Counted from the stretch's first letter, positions 1-9,550 are shown. The stretch is 64,000 nucleotides of DNA from Lysobacter auxotrophicus (GCF_027924565.1 NZ_AP027041.1:4091452-4155451); one strand, 5' to 3'. A program made the numbers and translations. The notes: generated from the sequence alone by a model not told the origin.

Positions 1-1
1 G

Positions 2-781
<780 letters not shown>

Positions 782-1489
782 GCGGTGTTGACCAAATCAC
801 CGTCATTCCAGCGAAAGCTGGAACCCATCTGCATGTGTAGCTCGGGAAACCGAAGCGCATTCGGGTTATTGCCGGTCCGCAAGGTACGACCTTTATTCCT
901 GAGCGTCGTCATCCCGGCGAAGGCCGGGATCCAGGCCCGTAACGCACGGGCACTCTGGCGCCGGTGAACCAAATCACCGTCATTCCAGCGAAAGCTGGAA
1001 CCCATCTGCTCGTGTAGTTCCGGTAAGCGAAGCGCATCCGGGATGGGAAGGTGATCGCGTCCCGGGTGCGCTTCGCTTACCCGGGCTACAAACGCGCGGC
1101 GCTTTGCTCGTGATGGTGATTCTTCTTCAGAGTTGAAGGATTACGGGAACGCGTGGAACGTCCCTGGATCCCCGCCTCGCGGGGATGACGATCAAGAGCG
1201 GGGGCGAGCGGCGAGAACCACAGTGAAGCAACTGCAATCACAACCGCCACAGCCACAGCCACTGCCACTGCCACTGCCACTGCCACTGCCACTGCCACTG
1301 CCACTGCCACAGCAACAGCAACAGCAACAGCAACTGCAACAGCAAATGGGTTCCAGCCTTCGCTGGAATGACGGTGGGGTGGGTCACCGGCAACAGAGCG
1401 CCGCAGCGTTACGGTCCTGGGTCCGCAGTGTTACGGGCCTGGGTCCCGGCCTTCGCCGGGATGACGATCAGAAAGGACTTCCGTCTCTA
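782..1489. repeat. Gene-free mosaic of REP-type palindromes around a hexanucleotide tract
   Basis: No gene is supported here. Three hairpin families alternate: type A (core ATTCCAGCGAAAGCTGGAA) at about 801-830, 978-1007 and inverted at 1346-1374; type B (core TCCCGGCGAAGGCCGGGA) at 908-938 and inverted at 1435-1467; type C (core TCCCCGCGAGGCGGGGA, inverted) at 1160-1190. A GTAG-type pair lies at 1014-1091. Between the C and A copies sits a hexanucleotide tract (1241-1346). Open frames through the region read as low-complexity Pro-Leu, Gln or Ala-Val and are not genes. Comparable A/B/C composites recur at 52365-52650 and 56408-56593. Confidence 0.85.
1241..1346. repeat. Imperfect hexanucleotide microsatellite
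   Basis: About eight perfect tandem units of ACTGCC (1261-1308) are followed by about five imperfect AACAGC units and preceded by CCACAG units. It lies in the spacer between a type C and a type A palindrome. Hexanucleotide tracts of this kind are prone to slippage. It does not lie in a credible reading frame or promoter, so phase variation of a gene is not suggested. Confidence 0.9.
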
Positions 1490-2407
1490 TCACGCCAACG
1501 CCGCGCGCCCCTCGTCCGTGCAATGCACGAAGTTCACCGGAATGCCATGCGCCCCCAGCACCGCGGCGATCTGCCGCTGCCGCGCCTGGAAATGACGGTG
1601 CTGCTGTTCAAGCCGCGCGCGGCATTCGGGTGTGTCGCACGGCGCTTCGGTCGCGTAGCGCGTCTTCCACGCGCGCGGTTCGAACATCGCAATGCGCGCC
1701 TCGCCTTCGGCGTAGTGCACCAGCGGTTCCGGCGGAGCGTCGAGCCAGTGTTCGCCTTCGGGCTGCAGCAGTGCGGTTTCCAGCAGCGGCCACAGTTCGG
1801 CGAGGCCGGCGTGGTCGTACTGCATGGCCATCATCGCGGCGAGGTCGTGCACCGTGAGATAGCGCGCGTGTTCGACCTGCACGCCGAACGCCTGCTGCGC
1901 GGCCAGCGCGGTCGCCGCGCCGGCCATGCCGCGCTCCAGCAGCTCGCGTTCGAACGCCTCGCCCACTCGCGCGGCGACGGCTTCGCTGCCGCCCAGCACG
2001 AAGGGCACGAGGCGGAATGGGCCGCCGAGGTGGTCGGTCGACGGCGATAGCGCGCCGGGAAGCTGCGCTTCGTGCGCACCGAAGGCGATGACGCGCCCCG
2101 CCTCCGGCGCGACGCCGGCGCGCGGGGCACGGGCGGCGAGCTGGTCGAGTTCGCGATGCAGCGGCCAGCCCGGGCGCAACAGTTCGACCGGGTCGTAATG
2201 CGCGCCCACGGTGATGAGGTCCAGCGAGGCGGCTTCCGGAGCGAAACGGGCGAGATCGGCCGCGATCAGCTCCGCGAGCGCGCCCACTTCGGCCTGCGCC
2301 AGCGCCTGCCGGTGCACCGGCGCGTCGCCGCGCAGTTCCAGGGCGAGCGCCCCGAGGACGTGGAGGCTGGCGGGGGGCGTGGGCATGGCGATCTGCGCTG
2401 GATTCAT
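1490..2407 (-). CDS. Conserved-looking hypothetical protein, 305 aa
   Basis: I do not recognise this family. The ATG at 2407 gives a 305-residue soluble protein without signal peptide or membrane segment. It has a His/Asp-containing central part (GAHYDPVELL, STDHLGG, MQYDHAGL) and a C-terminal region with three cysteines (APCDTPEC and VNFVHC). The coding strand has the codon bias of its neighbours, whereas the overlapping long frames are Arg/Ala-rich shadows. An in-frame extension upstream of 2407 would run antisense through the thiolase gene and is rejected. It is divergent from fadI with 135 bp between the starts. The 3' end is 22 bp from an inverted type B palindrome, which may act as its terminator. 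Confidence 0.7.
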   Translation of the reverse strand: MNPAQIAMPTPPASLHVLGALALELRGDAPVHRQALAQAEVGALAELIAADLARFAPEAASLDLITVGAHYDPVELLRPGWPLHRELDQLAARAPRAGVAPEAGRVIAFGAHEAQLPGALSPSTDHLGGPFRLVPFVLGGSEAVAARVGEAFERELLERGMAGAATALAAQQAFGVQVEHARYLTVHDLAAMMAMQYDHAGLAELWPLLETALLQPEGEHWLDAPPEPLVHYAEGEARIAMFEPRAWKTRYATEAPCDTPECRARLEQQHRHFQARQRQIAAVLGAHGIPVNFVHCTDEGRAALA

Positions 2408-2542
2408 GGCTTCCGGTATCGAGGATACGGTGGCGTGTGGTCGCCCGCGGGAGGCGGCGGTACACTTCGGAGCCATTATGCCCGCCCGGGTGTAAAGGCC
2501 CCGGCGACTTCCCCCTATCCGAGTTTTTCGCGAGGTGTAGCG

Positions 2543-3820
2543 ATGCGTCCTGCCCGTCCCGTTGCCGTGCTCGGCGGCGTCCGAATCCCGTTCTGCCGCC
2601 AGAACACCGCCTATTCGGACGTCGGGAACCTCGGCATGTCCGTGCGCACGCTCGGCGCGCTGGTCGAGAAGTTCGGCCTGCACGGCCAGCAGCTGGGCGA
2701 AGTCGCGATGGGCGCGGTGATCAAGCACTCCAGCGACTGGAACCTCGGCCGCGAAGCCGCGCTGTCGTCGGGTCTGTCGCCGCTGACGCCGGGCATCACG
2801 CTGCAGCGCGCGTGCGGCACGTCGCTGGATTCGATCATCACCATTGGCAACAAGATCGCCGCCGGGCAGATCGACGTCGGCGTGGGCGGCGGGTCGGACA
2901 CGACCTCCGACGTGCCGATCGTCTACGGCCGCAAGCTGCGCCACCGCCTGCTGGAAGCCGCGCGCGCCAAGACGCCGCGCGACAAGCTGTCGGCGTTCAA
3001 GGGCTTCCACCTGCGCGAACTCAAGCCGGAGTTCCCCGGCGTGGCCGAACCGCGCACCGGCAAGTCGATGGGCGAGCACTGCGAGGACATGGCCAAGCAG
3101 TGGAACATCTCGCGCGATTCGCAGGACGAATGGGCGCTGTCCTCGCACCTCAAGCTCGCCGCGGCGTACGAGCGCGGCTTCTTCAACGACCTGGTCGTGA
3201 GCTTCCGCGGCGTCGCGCGCGACAACATCCTGCGCGCCGACAGCACGCTGGAAAAACTGGCCTCGCTGAAGCCGGCCTTCGACAAGACCTCCGGCCGCGG
3301 CACGCTCACCGCGGGCAATTCGACGCCGCTCACCGACGGCGCGGCGGCGTGCCTGCTGTCCTCGGACGAATGGGCGCGCTCGCACGGGCTGGAACCGCTG
3401 TGCTACCTGCGCGACGCGCAGGTCGCCGCGGTCGACTTCGTGCACGGCGAAGGCCTGCTGATGGCGCCGACGGTCGCGGTGCCGGAGATGCTGAAGCGCA
3501 ACGGCCTGACGCTGCAGGACTTCGACTTCTACGAGATCCACGAAGCCTTCGCCGCGCAGGTGCTGTGCACGCTGCGCGCGTGGGAGAGCGAGGACTACTG
3601 CAAGGGCCGCCTGGGCCTGGACGCGCCGATGGGCCGCATCGACGTGGCCAGGATCAACCCGAACGGCTCGTCGCTGGCGGCGGGGCACCCGTTCGCCGCG
3701 ACCGGCGCGCGCATCGTCGCCACGGCCGCGAAGGAGTTGAAGCAGCGCGGCGGCGGCCGCTGCCTGGTGTCGATCTGCACCGCAGGCGGCATGGGCGTGG
3801 TGGCGATCCTCGAACGCTGA
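2543..3820 (+). CDS. fadI: Acetyl-CoA C-acyltransferase (thiolase II), FadI type
   Basis: Beta-ketothiolase of fatty-acid beta-oxidation, cleaving 3-ketoacyl-CoA with CoA to acetyl-CoA and a shortened acyl-CoA. The 425 residues compare with about 436 for E. coli FadI. The nucleophilic Cys91 lies in LQRACGTS. HEAFAAQ at about 333 is the FadI-like variant of the thiolase NEAF motif. His382 is in GHPFAATGAR and Cys412 in ICTAGGMG. The segments NSTPLTDGAAA and GHPFAATGAR match FadI rather than biosynthetic thiolases. No fadJ partner is adjacent, so any trifunctional complex would be assembled from another locus. A perfect 11-bp hairpin follows the stop codon at 3883-3907. Confidence 0.88.
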   Translation: MRPARPVAVLGGVRIPFCRQNTAYSDVGNLGMSVRTLGALVEKFGLHGQQLGEVAMGAVIKHSSDWNLGREAALSSGLSPLTPGITLQRACGTSLDSIITIGNKIAAGQIDVGVGGGSDTTSDVPIVYGRKLRHRLLEAARAKTPRDKLSAFKGFHLRELKPEFPGVAEPRTGKSMGEHCEDMAKQWNISRDSQDEWALSSHLKLAAAYERGFFNDLVVSFRGVARDNILRADSTLEKLASLKPAFDKTSGRGTLTAGNSTPLTDGAAACLLSSDEWARSHGLEPLCYLRDAQVAAVDFVHGEGLLMAPTVAVPEMLKRNGLTLQDFDFYEIHEAFAAQVLCTLRAWESEDYCKGRLGLDAPMGRIDVARINPNGSSLAAGHPFAATGARIVATAAKELKQRGGGRCLVSICTAGGMGVVAILER

Positions 3821-3856
3821 CGTTCGCGAGCGGTTCGTCGCTCTAGAACGCGTCTC

Positions 3857-3907
3857 CGTTCGTCGGCTCCGACGCGCGCCGTCCGTTCGTCGGGCTCCGA
3901 CGAACGG
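3857..3907. terminator. Hairpin with a partial duplicate downstream of fadI
   Basis: Arms CCGTTCGTCGG (3883-3893) and CCGACGAACGG (3897-3907) pair perfectly over 11 bp around a three-base loop. A shortened copy of the same sequence (CCGTTCGTCGGCTCCGACG) lies just upstream at 3857-3873. No T-run follows, so it may be a REP-like element or a weak or Rho-assisted terminator. Confidence 0.5.
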
Positions 3908-4052
3908 CACCCCCGAAAACTGGAACGCAGTTCGCACTCCCCCTAGGATCGGCACGCGGACCGGGCGGTGTGGGGACACCGCCGGCAGGAAGGTCCGCGA
4001 ACGCTCCCAGCGGGCGTGTGCGCTGGCACTGCGGTTTTCGAAGGGGAAATCG

Positions 4053-4610
4053 ATGGGGACGTTGAATCCGTACCAGCCGCCCATGTCGCGGCTGAGCGAA
4101 GCGCTGTCCGCGGAAGTCGGTGGCGACTGCTGGCGCGACGGCAAGGACCTGGTGGTGCGTCCCGGCTGCACGCTGCCCGGCCGCTGCATCAAGTGCAACG
4201 AGCCGGCCGAATTGCCGATGCGCCACGCGCGTTTCTACTGGCACCACCCGGCGCTGTACCTGGTGGTGTTCCTCGGGCTGCTGCTCTATCTCGTCATCGC
4301 GGTGTTCGTGCGTCGTCGCACGCCGGTGACGCTGGGCCTGTGCGCGCGCCACCGGCAGCGCCGGCGCGCGAGCCTGGCGATCGCCTTCGGCGGCGCGTTA
4401 CTGGGCGTGCTTGCGATCGGCGTGGGCGCGGCGCGCGAGCTGGTTCCGTTGTCGCTCGCAGGGCTGGGCGTGATCGTTGCGAGCGTGATCGTCGGCATCC
4501 TCGGGTCCCGCCTGCTGGTGGTGACGCGCATCGGCGAGAACTACACGCGCTTCCGCGGCGCGGGCGATGAGTTCCTTTCGACGTTGCCGGCGTTCTATCG
4601 GGCGCGGTGA
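4053..4610 (+). CDS. Small multi-pass membrane protein with N-terminal NPYQPP motif and CxxC
   Basis: A 185-residue protein of unknown function. The N terminus has NPYQPP, a short motif common at the start of small membrane proteins of this group. A soluble part carries Cys45-x2-Cys48 (RCIKCNEPAE), which could bind metal. Two to three hydrophobic segments follow at about 68-90 and 110-155, with a soluble tail. An AAGGGG ribosome-binding site lies six bases before the ATG. It stands alone between fadI and the convergent hemY. A GTAG-type repeat pair begins about 20 bp after the stop. Confidence 0.75.
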   Translation: MGTLNPYQPPMSRLSEALSAEVGGDCWRDGKDLVVRPGCTLPGRCIKCNEPAELPMRHARFYWHHPALYLVVFLGLLLYLVIAVFVRRRTPVTLGLCARHRQRRRASLAIAFGGALLGVLAIGVGAARELVPLSLAGLGVIVASVIVGILGSRLLVVTRIGENYTRFRGAGDEFLSTLPAFYRAR

Positions 4611-4628
4611 GCGGCGCCGTTTGGCGGT

Positions 4629-4706
4629 TGTAGCCCGGGTGAGCGAAGCGCACCCGGGACGCCGTCAACGTTCACCCGGGGGCGCGTCGCTTGCCCGGGC
4701 TGCAGG
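4629..4706. repeat. GTAG-type REP pair (inverted)
   Basis: Two facing copies of a hairpin starting TAGCCCGGGTGAGCGAAG at 4629-4658 and its degenerate inverse at 4672-4706, between the convergent ends of the membrane-protein gene and hemY. Further pairs of this family occur at 1014-1091, 40258-40333, 44580-44653, 48543-48658 and 52456-52533. Confidence 0.85.
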
Positions 4707-4721
4707 AGCGGCGGTGTCGCG

Positions 4722-5972
4722 TTACTCGCGCAGCCGCGGGACGCCGTGCGCGTCGCGCTCTTCCACCACCGCCTGGTCGAAGATCGTCTGCCGCATGTCG
4801 CGCCCGGGCAGCGGCTGCGTCGCTTCGCCGCGCGCGGCACGCAGCGCGTTGGCGTAGCAGTGGCGCGCGAGCTTCTCTTCCCCGCCGATCACGAAACCGT
4901 CGCCGAGTTCTTCCCACGCTTCGCTGTTGGCGCCCTGCGCCAGCGCGCGGTGCAGGTACTGCTCCGACTGCGGCCACTGGCCCTGCGCACGCGTCAGGCG
5001 GGCCAGCGTGAGCAGCAGCGCGGGGCTCGCCGGATGCGCCTGCAGCCAGCGTTCGGCGGTCGCGCGACGGTGCTCGTAGCGGTTCACCGGCAGGCGGCCG
5101 TACAGCGCGGCCAGCGATTCGTCCCAGCGCGCGTCCAGCGCCTGCTCGATGCTTTTCGCCGCCGCTTCGTCCCAGCGCATCGCGGCGGCGCGTTCGGCGT
5201 AGGCGGCGACGGTGGCGGGATCGTTGCGTAGCGGCTTGGGCAGCGCTTCCCAGCGATCGGCCAGCACGTTCGCGTCGGCCGCTTCGCGCAGCGACGCCGC
5301 AGCCCATTGCGCTTCCAGCGCGCCAAGGCGCTCGTCTGACAACGCCTGCTGCTGGCGCAACGCGCCCAGCGTGCCGTACGCCTCGCCACTGCGACCGAGC
5401 GAGGCAAGGGCCTCGCCACGCAGCACCAGCCCGCGCGGCGGCAGCGGCGTGGCGGAGGGCGCGTCGAGGATGGACAACGCGTCGCTCGCGCGGCCCTGCG
5501 TCATCGCGAATTCGGCGTCGGCGATGGCGCGCGATGCGGGATTCGCCGTGCCGATCGCGCTCAGATGCGCGCGTGCCGCGGCTTCATCGCCACGCGCCCA
5601 CGCCGCGCGCGCGGCACCGATGCGGCCGACGGCGAGCGCGTCGGGTTCCTGCGCGGCCTGCTCGAGCAGCTTTTCCGCGCGGCTCCATTCGCCGCGATGC
5701 ACGGCGTCGAAGCCGTCGATCAGTCGCGCGCGCGATTGCCGGGCGCGGTGCCGGCGCATCGCCACGAACGGCAGCGTCGCCAGTTTCCACACCACCCACA
5801 GCAGCGCAATCGCGACCACCAGCAACGCGATCGCCTTCGGCACGTTGGTGGTGTAGTCGTTGCCGCCGTAGCGCACGAGCACGTAGCCCGGATCGAGCAC
5901 CAGCAACTGCGCGACGAGCGCGCCGACCAGCGCCAGCACGATCCAGAACAGCACGTTGCGGAACAGGTTCAT
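4722..5972 (-). CDS. hemY: HemY family tetratricopeptide membrane protein
   Basis: Inner-membrane protein of the proteobacterial HemY family, associated with the late haem pathway; its exact role is unsettled and it is not the protoporphyrinogen oxidase of the same name. The 416 residues begin with two hydrophobic segments at about 7-25 and 44-64, followed by helical TPR-like repeats. The ATG at 5972 has GGAG seven bases upstream. It is the last gene of hemD-hemX-hemY on the minus strand, 79 bp after hemX. This linkage is classical in gammaproteobacteria; hemC is not adjacent here because hemD is the first gene and faces a divergent thioesterase. Confidence 0.88.
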   Translation of the reverse strand: MNLFRNVLFWIVLALVGALVAQLLVLDPGYVLVRYGGNDYTTNVPKAIALLVVAIALLWVVWKLATLPFVAMRRHRARQSRARLIDGFDAVHRGEWSRAEKLLEQAAQEPDALAVGRIGAARAAWARGDEAAARAHLSAIGTANPASRAIADAEFAMTQGRASDALSILDAPSATPLPPRGLVLRGEALASLGRSGEAYGTLGALRQQQALSDERLGALEAQWAAASLREAADANVLADRWEALPKPLRNDPATVAAYAERAAAMRWDEAAAKSIEQALDARWDESLAALYGRLPVNRYEHRRATAERWLQAHPASPALLLTLARLTRAQGQWPQSEQYLHRALAQGANSEAWEELGDGFVIGGEEKLARHCYANALRAARGEATQPLPGRDMRQTIFDQAVVEERDAHGVPRLRE

Positions 5973-6051
5973 GGGCGGCTCCTTGTCGCGGGGTCGTCGA
6001 TGTTTTCGTGCGTGCCGCCGGGATGCGGCAGCGCGCGCCTGCGCTCGGCGA

Positions 6052-7029
6052 TCAACCGGCCGCGCGCAGCTGGCGCAGCTGCTGCAGTGTGCTGCCCAGC
6101 GTCGGAAGCGAAAGTGAAAGCTCGCGCGCGGCGATCTGGCGCAACTGCGCGCGCTGCCTGTCGAGCATCGGCGACGGCGGCCACAGTCGCGTCATCCAGC
6201 CTTCGGCACGTTGCAGCGCGGTGCGGAACCCCGCTTCATCGCGGCGTTCTGCGGCGGCGCGCGCGAGCGAGATCTCCAGCTGCAACCCCGACGCCGCGGC
6301 GATGCGATCGGCCGGCTGCACGGCGACGGTGCGATCGCTGGGCTGCACGTCGATGAGCGTGGCGAACGCGCGTCGCCACCAGGGCGCATCGACGGGCACG
6401 TTCGAATGCGCTTCCACCGGCGCGGTGCTGATCGTCTGCGCGAACGCGTCCAGCTCCGCCATCGCGCGCACGCGCGGTTCGGTGCCGAGCGCGTCGACAC
6501 CGGCGCGCTCCTGCTGCAGCGTCTGGCGCAGGCTGAGATAGGCGGGATCGTCGATGCCGTCGAGCACGTTGCCGGCCAGCACGTAGGCGCGGCGCGCGCC
6601 GTCGAGGTCGCCGGCGATCAACAGGCGCTGCTGCGCCATGTTGAGCAGCAGCTCGGCTTCGTCCAGGCGCAGCGCCTGTTCGCCATGGCGGTCGGGATCG
6701 GCGAGTTTCGACACGGTGTCTTCGATCAGCGACGAACGCTGGCCGATGCCGAGCACTTCATCGCGCAGCACGCGGTTGGTCGCGTCGGCCTGCTGCAGGC
6801 GCTGCAGCTGCGAGCGCTGGTCGCGACGGATCGCGTCGATGCGGCCTTCCAGCGCGTCCAGACGCTGCCCGGCGTCGGCCTGTTGTTCGCTCTCGCGCGC
6901 GCTACGCGCCTGCCACTGCGTCCATCCCCAGGCGCCGGCGACGAGCGCCATCGCGACGACGATCAGCCACGCGATCCAGCCATGGGAACGGCGGACGGGA
7001 GGCGCGGTCGGGGCGGGGTTGTCGGACAC
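6052..7029 (-). CDS. hemX: HemX family membrane protein (uroporphyrinogen-III C-methyltransferase-like)
   Basis: A 325-residue HemX family protein, anchored by one membrane helix at about residues 17-37. A Gln/Arg-rich coiled coil at about 45-95 and a helical C-terminal domain lie on the periplasmic side. Databases often name such proteins uroporphyrinogen-III methyltransferase, but no SAM-binding motif is visible, so catalysis should not be assumed. The chosen start at 7029 is GTG, preceded by a spacer of 59 bp after hemD. It lies between hemD and hemY. Confidence 0.85.
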   Translation of the reverse strand: MSDNPAPTAPPVRRSHGWIAWLIVVAMALVAGAWGWTQWQARSARESEQQADAGQRLDALEGRIDAIRRDQRSQLQRLQQADATNRVLRDEVLGIGQRSSLIEDTVSKLADPDRHGEQALRLDEAELLLNMAQQRLLIAGDLDGARRAYVLAGNVLDGIDDPAYLSLRQTLQQERAGVDALGTEPRVRAMAELDAFAQTISTAPVEAHSNVPVDAPWWRRAFATLIDVQPSDRTVAVQPADRIAAASGLQLEISLARAAAERRDEAGFRTALQRAEGWMTRLWPPSPMLDRQRAQLRQIAARELSLSLPTLGSTLQQLRQLRAAG

Positions 7030-7088
7030 GGCTGACTCGACGAACTCGGCAAAGCGGAGGGCGCCATGCTACCGGAAGGCGACGTGCG

Positions 7089-7850
7089 TCACTGCCCGGA
7101 CGTGCCCGCTGCCGCGGCGATCAGGTCGACCGGACGTGCGCTGCGCGCGACGACGATGTCGGTGAAGCCGTAACTGCGCGCGAGGTCCGCCAGCCGTTCG
7201 CTGGCGGCGATCGCCTGCACCTGACGCAGGCGTTCGCGCAGGGGTTCGGGAATCGCATCGAGCACGAGCTGGAGGGCTTCGCCGCTGGAGAGCACGAGCT
7301 TCGCCGGCGCATCGAGCCGCGCCAGTTGCGCGATCGAGCGCGGCGACGGCGCCACGGCGATGCGCTCGTACACGTCGGCGCGGATCACGTGCGCACCGCG
7401 TGCTTCCAGCGCGGGGATGAGCACGCCGCGGCCACCCGGCGCGGTGATGAAGCCGATCGTTTCGCCCCGAAGCTCGGCCAGGCCGGGCAGCGACAGCAGG
7501 CCTTCGCTGTCCATGCGCTGCGGCGCTTCCACCTCCGCGACACCGCCACGCCGCAAGGCGATTGCGGTGCCTTCGCCGACGGCGAACCACCGTTGTCCCG
7601 GCAGCGCGCGCAGGGGCTGGAGTCGCTTCGCGGCGCGCACCGCGACGGGGCTGGTGACGACCACGCGCGGCGCGGCGAGCGCCTGCGCGAGGCGGTCGCT
7701 TGTTGCGGCGTCATCGCGCAGATGCAGCCGCCAGGGCGAGAGGGCGATCACGCCGGCGCCCACGGCAGCGGCTGCAGCGCGCATCGGCGCGTGCTCGCCG
7801 CGGGCGCGCAGCGAGATCACGTACCATCCGGGCGTCGCGGGTTCGGGCAT
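7089..7850 (-). CDS. hemD: Uroporphyrinogen-III synthase
   Basis: Cyclises hydroxymethylbilane to uroporphyrinogen III with inversion of ring D, the branch point to haem, sirohaem and cobalamin. The 253 residues show the two-lobe HemD pattern: VVVTSPVAV in lobe 1, FAVGEGTA at the linker, ITAPGGRG in lobe 2, VLSSGEAL and a C-terminal segment FTDIVVARSA. HemD is poorly conserved, so the assignment leans on these motifs and on hemX-hemY downstream. A longer frame to 7898 would overlap the divergent thioesterase start, so the ATG at 7850 is preferred. A TATGCT hexamer ending six bases before this ATG suggests a leaderless transcript. Confidence 0.85.
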   Translation of the reverse strand: MPEPATPGWYVISLRARGEHAPMRAAAAAVGAGVIALSPWRLHLRDDAATSDRLAQALAAPRVVVTSPVAVRAAKRLQPLRALPGQRWFAVGEGTAIALRRGGVAEVEAPQRMDSEGLLSLPGLAELRGETIGFITAPGGRGVLIPALEARGAHVIRADVYERIAVAPSPRSIAQLARLDAPAKLVLSSGEALQLVLDAIPEPLRERLRQVQAIAASERLADLARSYGFTDIVVARSARPVDLIAAAAGTSGQ

Positions 7851-7896
7851 CGCACCAGCATAGCCGTCCCGCGCTTCCCCCATCCCCGGCTGCCGC

Positions 7897-8406
7897 ATGA
7901 CTTCCGATCCGCACGCTTTCGATCACGAACACGCCGACGCGCTCGCCCGCCTGCACCATCACTACCAGTCGATGCCGCCGGTCGCCGCGATGGACGTGAC
8001 CGTCGCCGGTTACGACGGCCATCGCCTGCGCCTGCACGCGCCGCTGTCCACGCACGTCAACGACAAGGGATGCGCGTTCGGCGGCAGTCTCGCGTCGATG
8101 ATGACGCTGGCGTCGTGGGGCCTGGTGTCGCTGCACGTCGAAGAGGCCGGCCTGGAGGCGGAGGTGTTCGTCGCCGACAGCCAGATCCGCTACCTCGCCC
8201 CGCTGTTCGCCGATCTGGACGTGGAGGCCGAGCTCGCGCCCGACAGCGCATGGCCCGGTTTCATCGCCACCCTGCGCGAACGCGGCCGCGCGCGCATCGG
8301 GCTCATCGCCCGCGCGAAGCTGCCCGACGGCGGAATCGCGACCGAGTTCACCGCCCGCTATGTCGCCATCGCCAAGCCCCGCGCGGCCGGTGCGATGAGC
8401 CGCTAG
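7897..8406 (+). CDS. Hotdog-fold thioesterase, YiiD C-terminal-domain type
   Basis: A 169-residue protein resembling the thioesterase domain found at the C terminus of YiiD. Such proteins have a hotdog fold and probably hydrolyse acyl-CoA or acyl-ACP thioesters; the substrate is unknown. The segment NDKGCAFGGSLASMM contains the helix-start motif typical of this group, followed by strand-rich sequence. It begins 46 bp from the hemD start on the opposite strand. The GNAT acetyltransferase half of YiiD is absent, so this is the stand-alone form. Confidence 0.78.
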   Translation: MTSDPHAFDHEHADALARLHHHYQSMPPVAAMDVTVAGYDGHRLRLHAPLSTHVNDKGCAFGGSLASMMTLASWGLVSLHVEEAGLEAEVFVADSQIRYLAPLFADLDVEAELAPDSAWPGFIATLRERGRARIGLIARAKLPDGGIATEFTARYVAIAKPRAAGAMSR

Positions 8407-8434
8407 CATGGGCGCTCGAACCGAGGGGACCGCG

Positions 8435-8860
8435 ATGCGCCTGACCAAGACCCTGCTGCTGGCCGTGCTGGCGCTGCTGTTCGCCGCCGCGACGCCCGCC
8501 TTCGCCCGGAGCAAGATGGACCAGCTCCAGGCCAACCAGTACGCCTGGTCCGGCGCGATCCGCTGGGGCGATTTCGAAGGCGCGCTGAGCCTGATCGAAC
8601 CCGGCTACCGCGAGGCGCATCCGGTGTCCGACCTGGAACTCAAGCGCTTCGAACAGGTGCAGATCACCGCCTATCGCGAGCGCAGCAGCTCCGCCGACAA
8701 GAAGGGCGGCGTGGCACTGCGCGACATCGAGATCGGCGTGATGAACCGCCACACCCAGGCCGAGCGCACCGTCCGCTACCGCGAGGAATGGCGCTGGGAC
8801 GAGGCCACGAAGAACTGGTGGCTGATGTCGGGCATGCCGGACCTGTGGGAAGGCGAGTAA
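8435..8860 (+). CDS. Small exported protein of unknown function
   Basis: A 141-residue protein with a clear signal peptide (basic start, hydrophobic core, ATPAFA cleavage region at about 20-25). The mature part is charged and Trp/Tyr-rich (YAWSGAIRWGDFEGAL, EEWRWDEATKNWW). I do not recognise the family; it may be an NTF2-like small secreted domain, a guess from length and Trp pattern only. The ATG at 8435 is preferred over 8408 because GAGGGGACC lies just before it and the signal peptide then starts correctly. It begins 28 bp after the thioesterase and is followed by a strong terminator. Confidence 0.75.
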   Translation: MRLTKTLLLAVLALLFAAATPAFARSKMDQLQANQYAWSGAIRWGDFEGALSLIEPGYREAHPVSDLELKRFEQVQITAYRERSSSADKKGGVALRDIEIGVMNRHTQAERTVRYREEWRWDEATKNWWLMSGMPDLWEGE

Positions 8861-8861
8861 C

Positions 8862-8888
8862 GCCGGGAAACGGCTTCCCGGCTTTTTT
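8862..8888 (+). terminator. Rho-independent terminator
   Basis: Arms GCCGGGAA (8862-8869) and TTCCCGGC (8875-8882) followed by six T residues. It ends the transcript of the thioesterase and the small exported protein. Confidence 0.9.
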
Positions 8889-8926
8889 GCGACAATCGCC
8901 CCCCGTTTTCCGCCTGTCGTGATGCC

Positions 8927-9364
8927 GTGACTTTCCAAGACCTGCTGGCCTTCGCCGAGCGCCACCTCTACCTCTCGCTCGCACTCGTCGGCCTGACGCT
9001 GGCGATCCTCTACACCGAAATCGCGCGCCTGTTCCGCGGCTACAAGGCGCTGCGTCCGGCCGAACTGACGGGCCTGATGAACCGCGAGAACGCGCTGGTG
9101 ATCGACCTGTCGGCCAGCAGCGACTTCGAGAAGGGCCACATCGCCGGCAGCAAGTCGGTGCAGCCCAGCCAGTTCGATCCGGAAAGCAAGCTGCTGGCCA
9201 ACGCCAGGGAGCTGCCGGTCGTGGTCGTGTGCCGCAACGGCCAGGGCTCGGGCGACGCCGCCAAGCGCCTGAAGAAGGCCGGCTTCAAGAACGTCTACTG
9301 GCTCGACGGCGGCATCGGCGCCTGGCAGGCGGCCGATCTTCCGCTGGTGAAGGGCCGCGCCTGA
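8927..9364 (+). CDS. Membrane-anchored rhodanese-like protein (YibN type)
   Basis: A 145-residue protein with one N-terminal membrane helix (about 13-35) followed by a rhodanese domain (about 55-140). Cys102 in VVVVCRNGQGSGDAA sits in the six-residue active loop of sulfurtransferases; the physiological sulfur acceptor is unknown. The start is GTG at 8927; the ATG at 8922 is followed at once by a stop. In E. coli the homologous yibN leads yibN-grxC-secB-gpsA. Here the order is kept but no grxC lies between this gene and secB. Confidence 0.85.
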   Translation: MTFQDLLAFAERHLYLSLALVGLTLAILYTEIARLFRGYKALRPAELTGLMNRENALVIDLSASSDFEKGHIAGSKSVQPSQFDPESKLLANARELPVVVVCRNGQGSGDAAKRLKKAGFKNVYWLDGGIGAWQAADLPLVKGRA

Positions 9365-9550
9365 CGCGCGAGACTTTGCCGCGCGTTGCGGGGTTGATCG
9401 GGGCCCCACGTGCCCCAACACCGGTTCCGGGGACAGCCTTTCGCGGCTCGTCGGGGCCTTGTCGCCCGCGCATTCTGAACAGCAGGGCACGTCGTGAACG
9501 CGTGCCATAATCGACCACTTACCGCTATTTCAACGCTTGGAGCACGAGAG

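Noticed and set aside
1201..1360. The Pro-Leu / Gln repeat frame at the hexanucleotide tract as a gene
   Set aside because: It arises from simple-sequence DNA between palindromes and has no start context or homologous composition.
782..1489. A CRISPR array from the repeated palindromes
   Set aside because: Repeats differ in type and orientation, spacing is irregular and spacers are themselves low-complexity; no cas gene is present.
1490..4198. A 902-residue minus-strand frame covering the fadI gene
   Set aside because: The part beyond 2407 is Arg/Ala-rich shadow of the thiolase on the other strand; the thiolase is certain by its catalytic motifs. Only the 305-residue part up to 2407 looks real.
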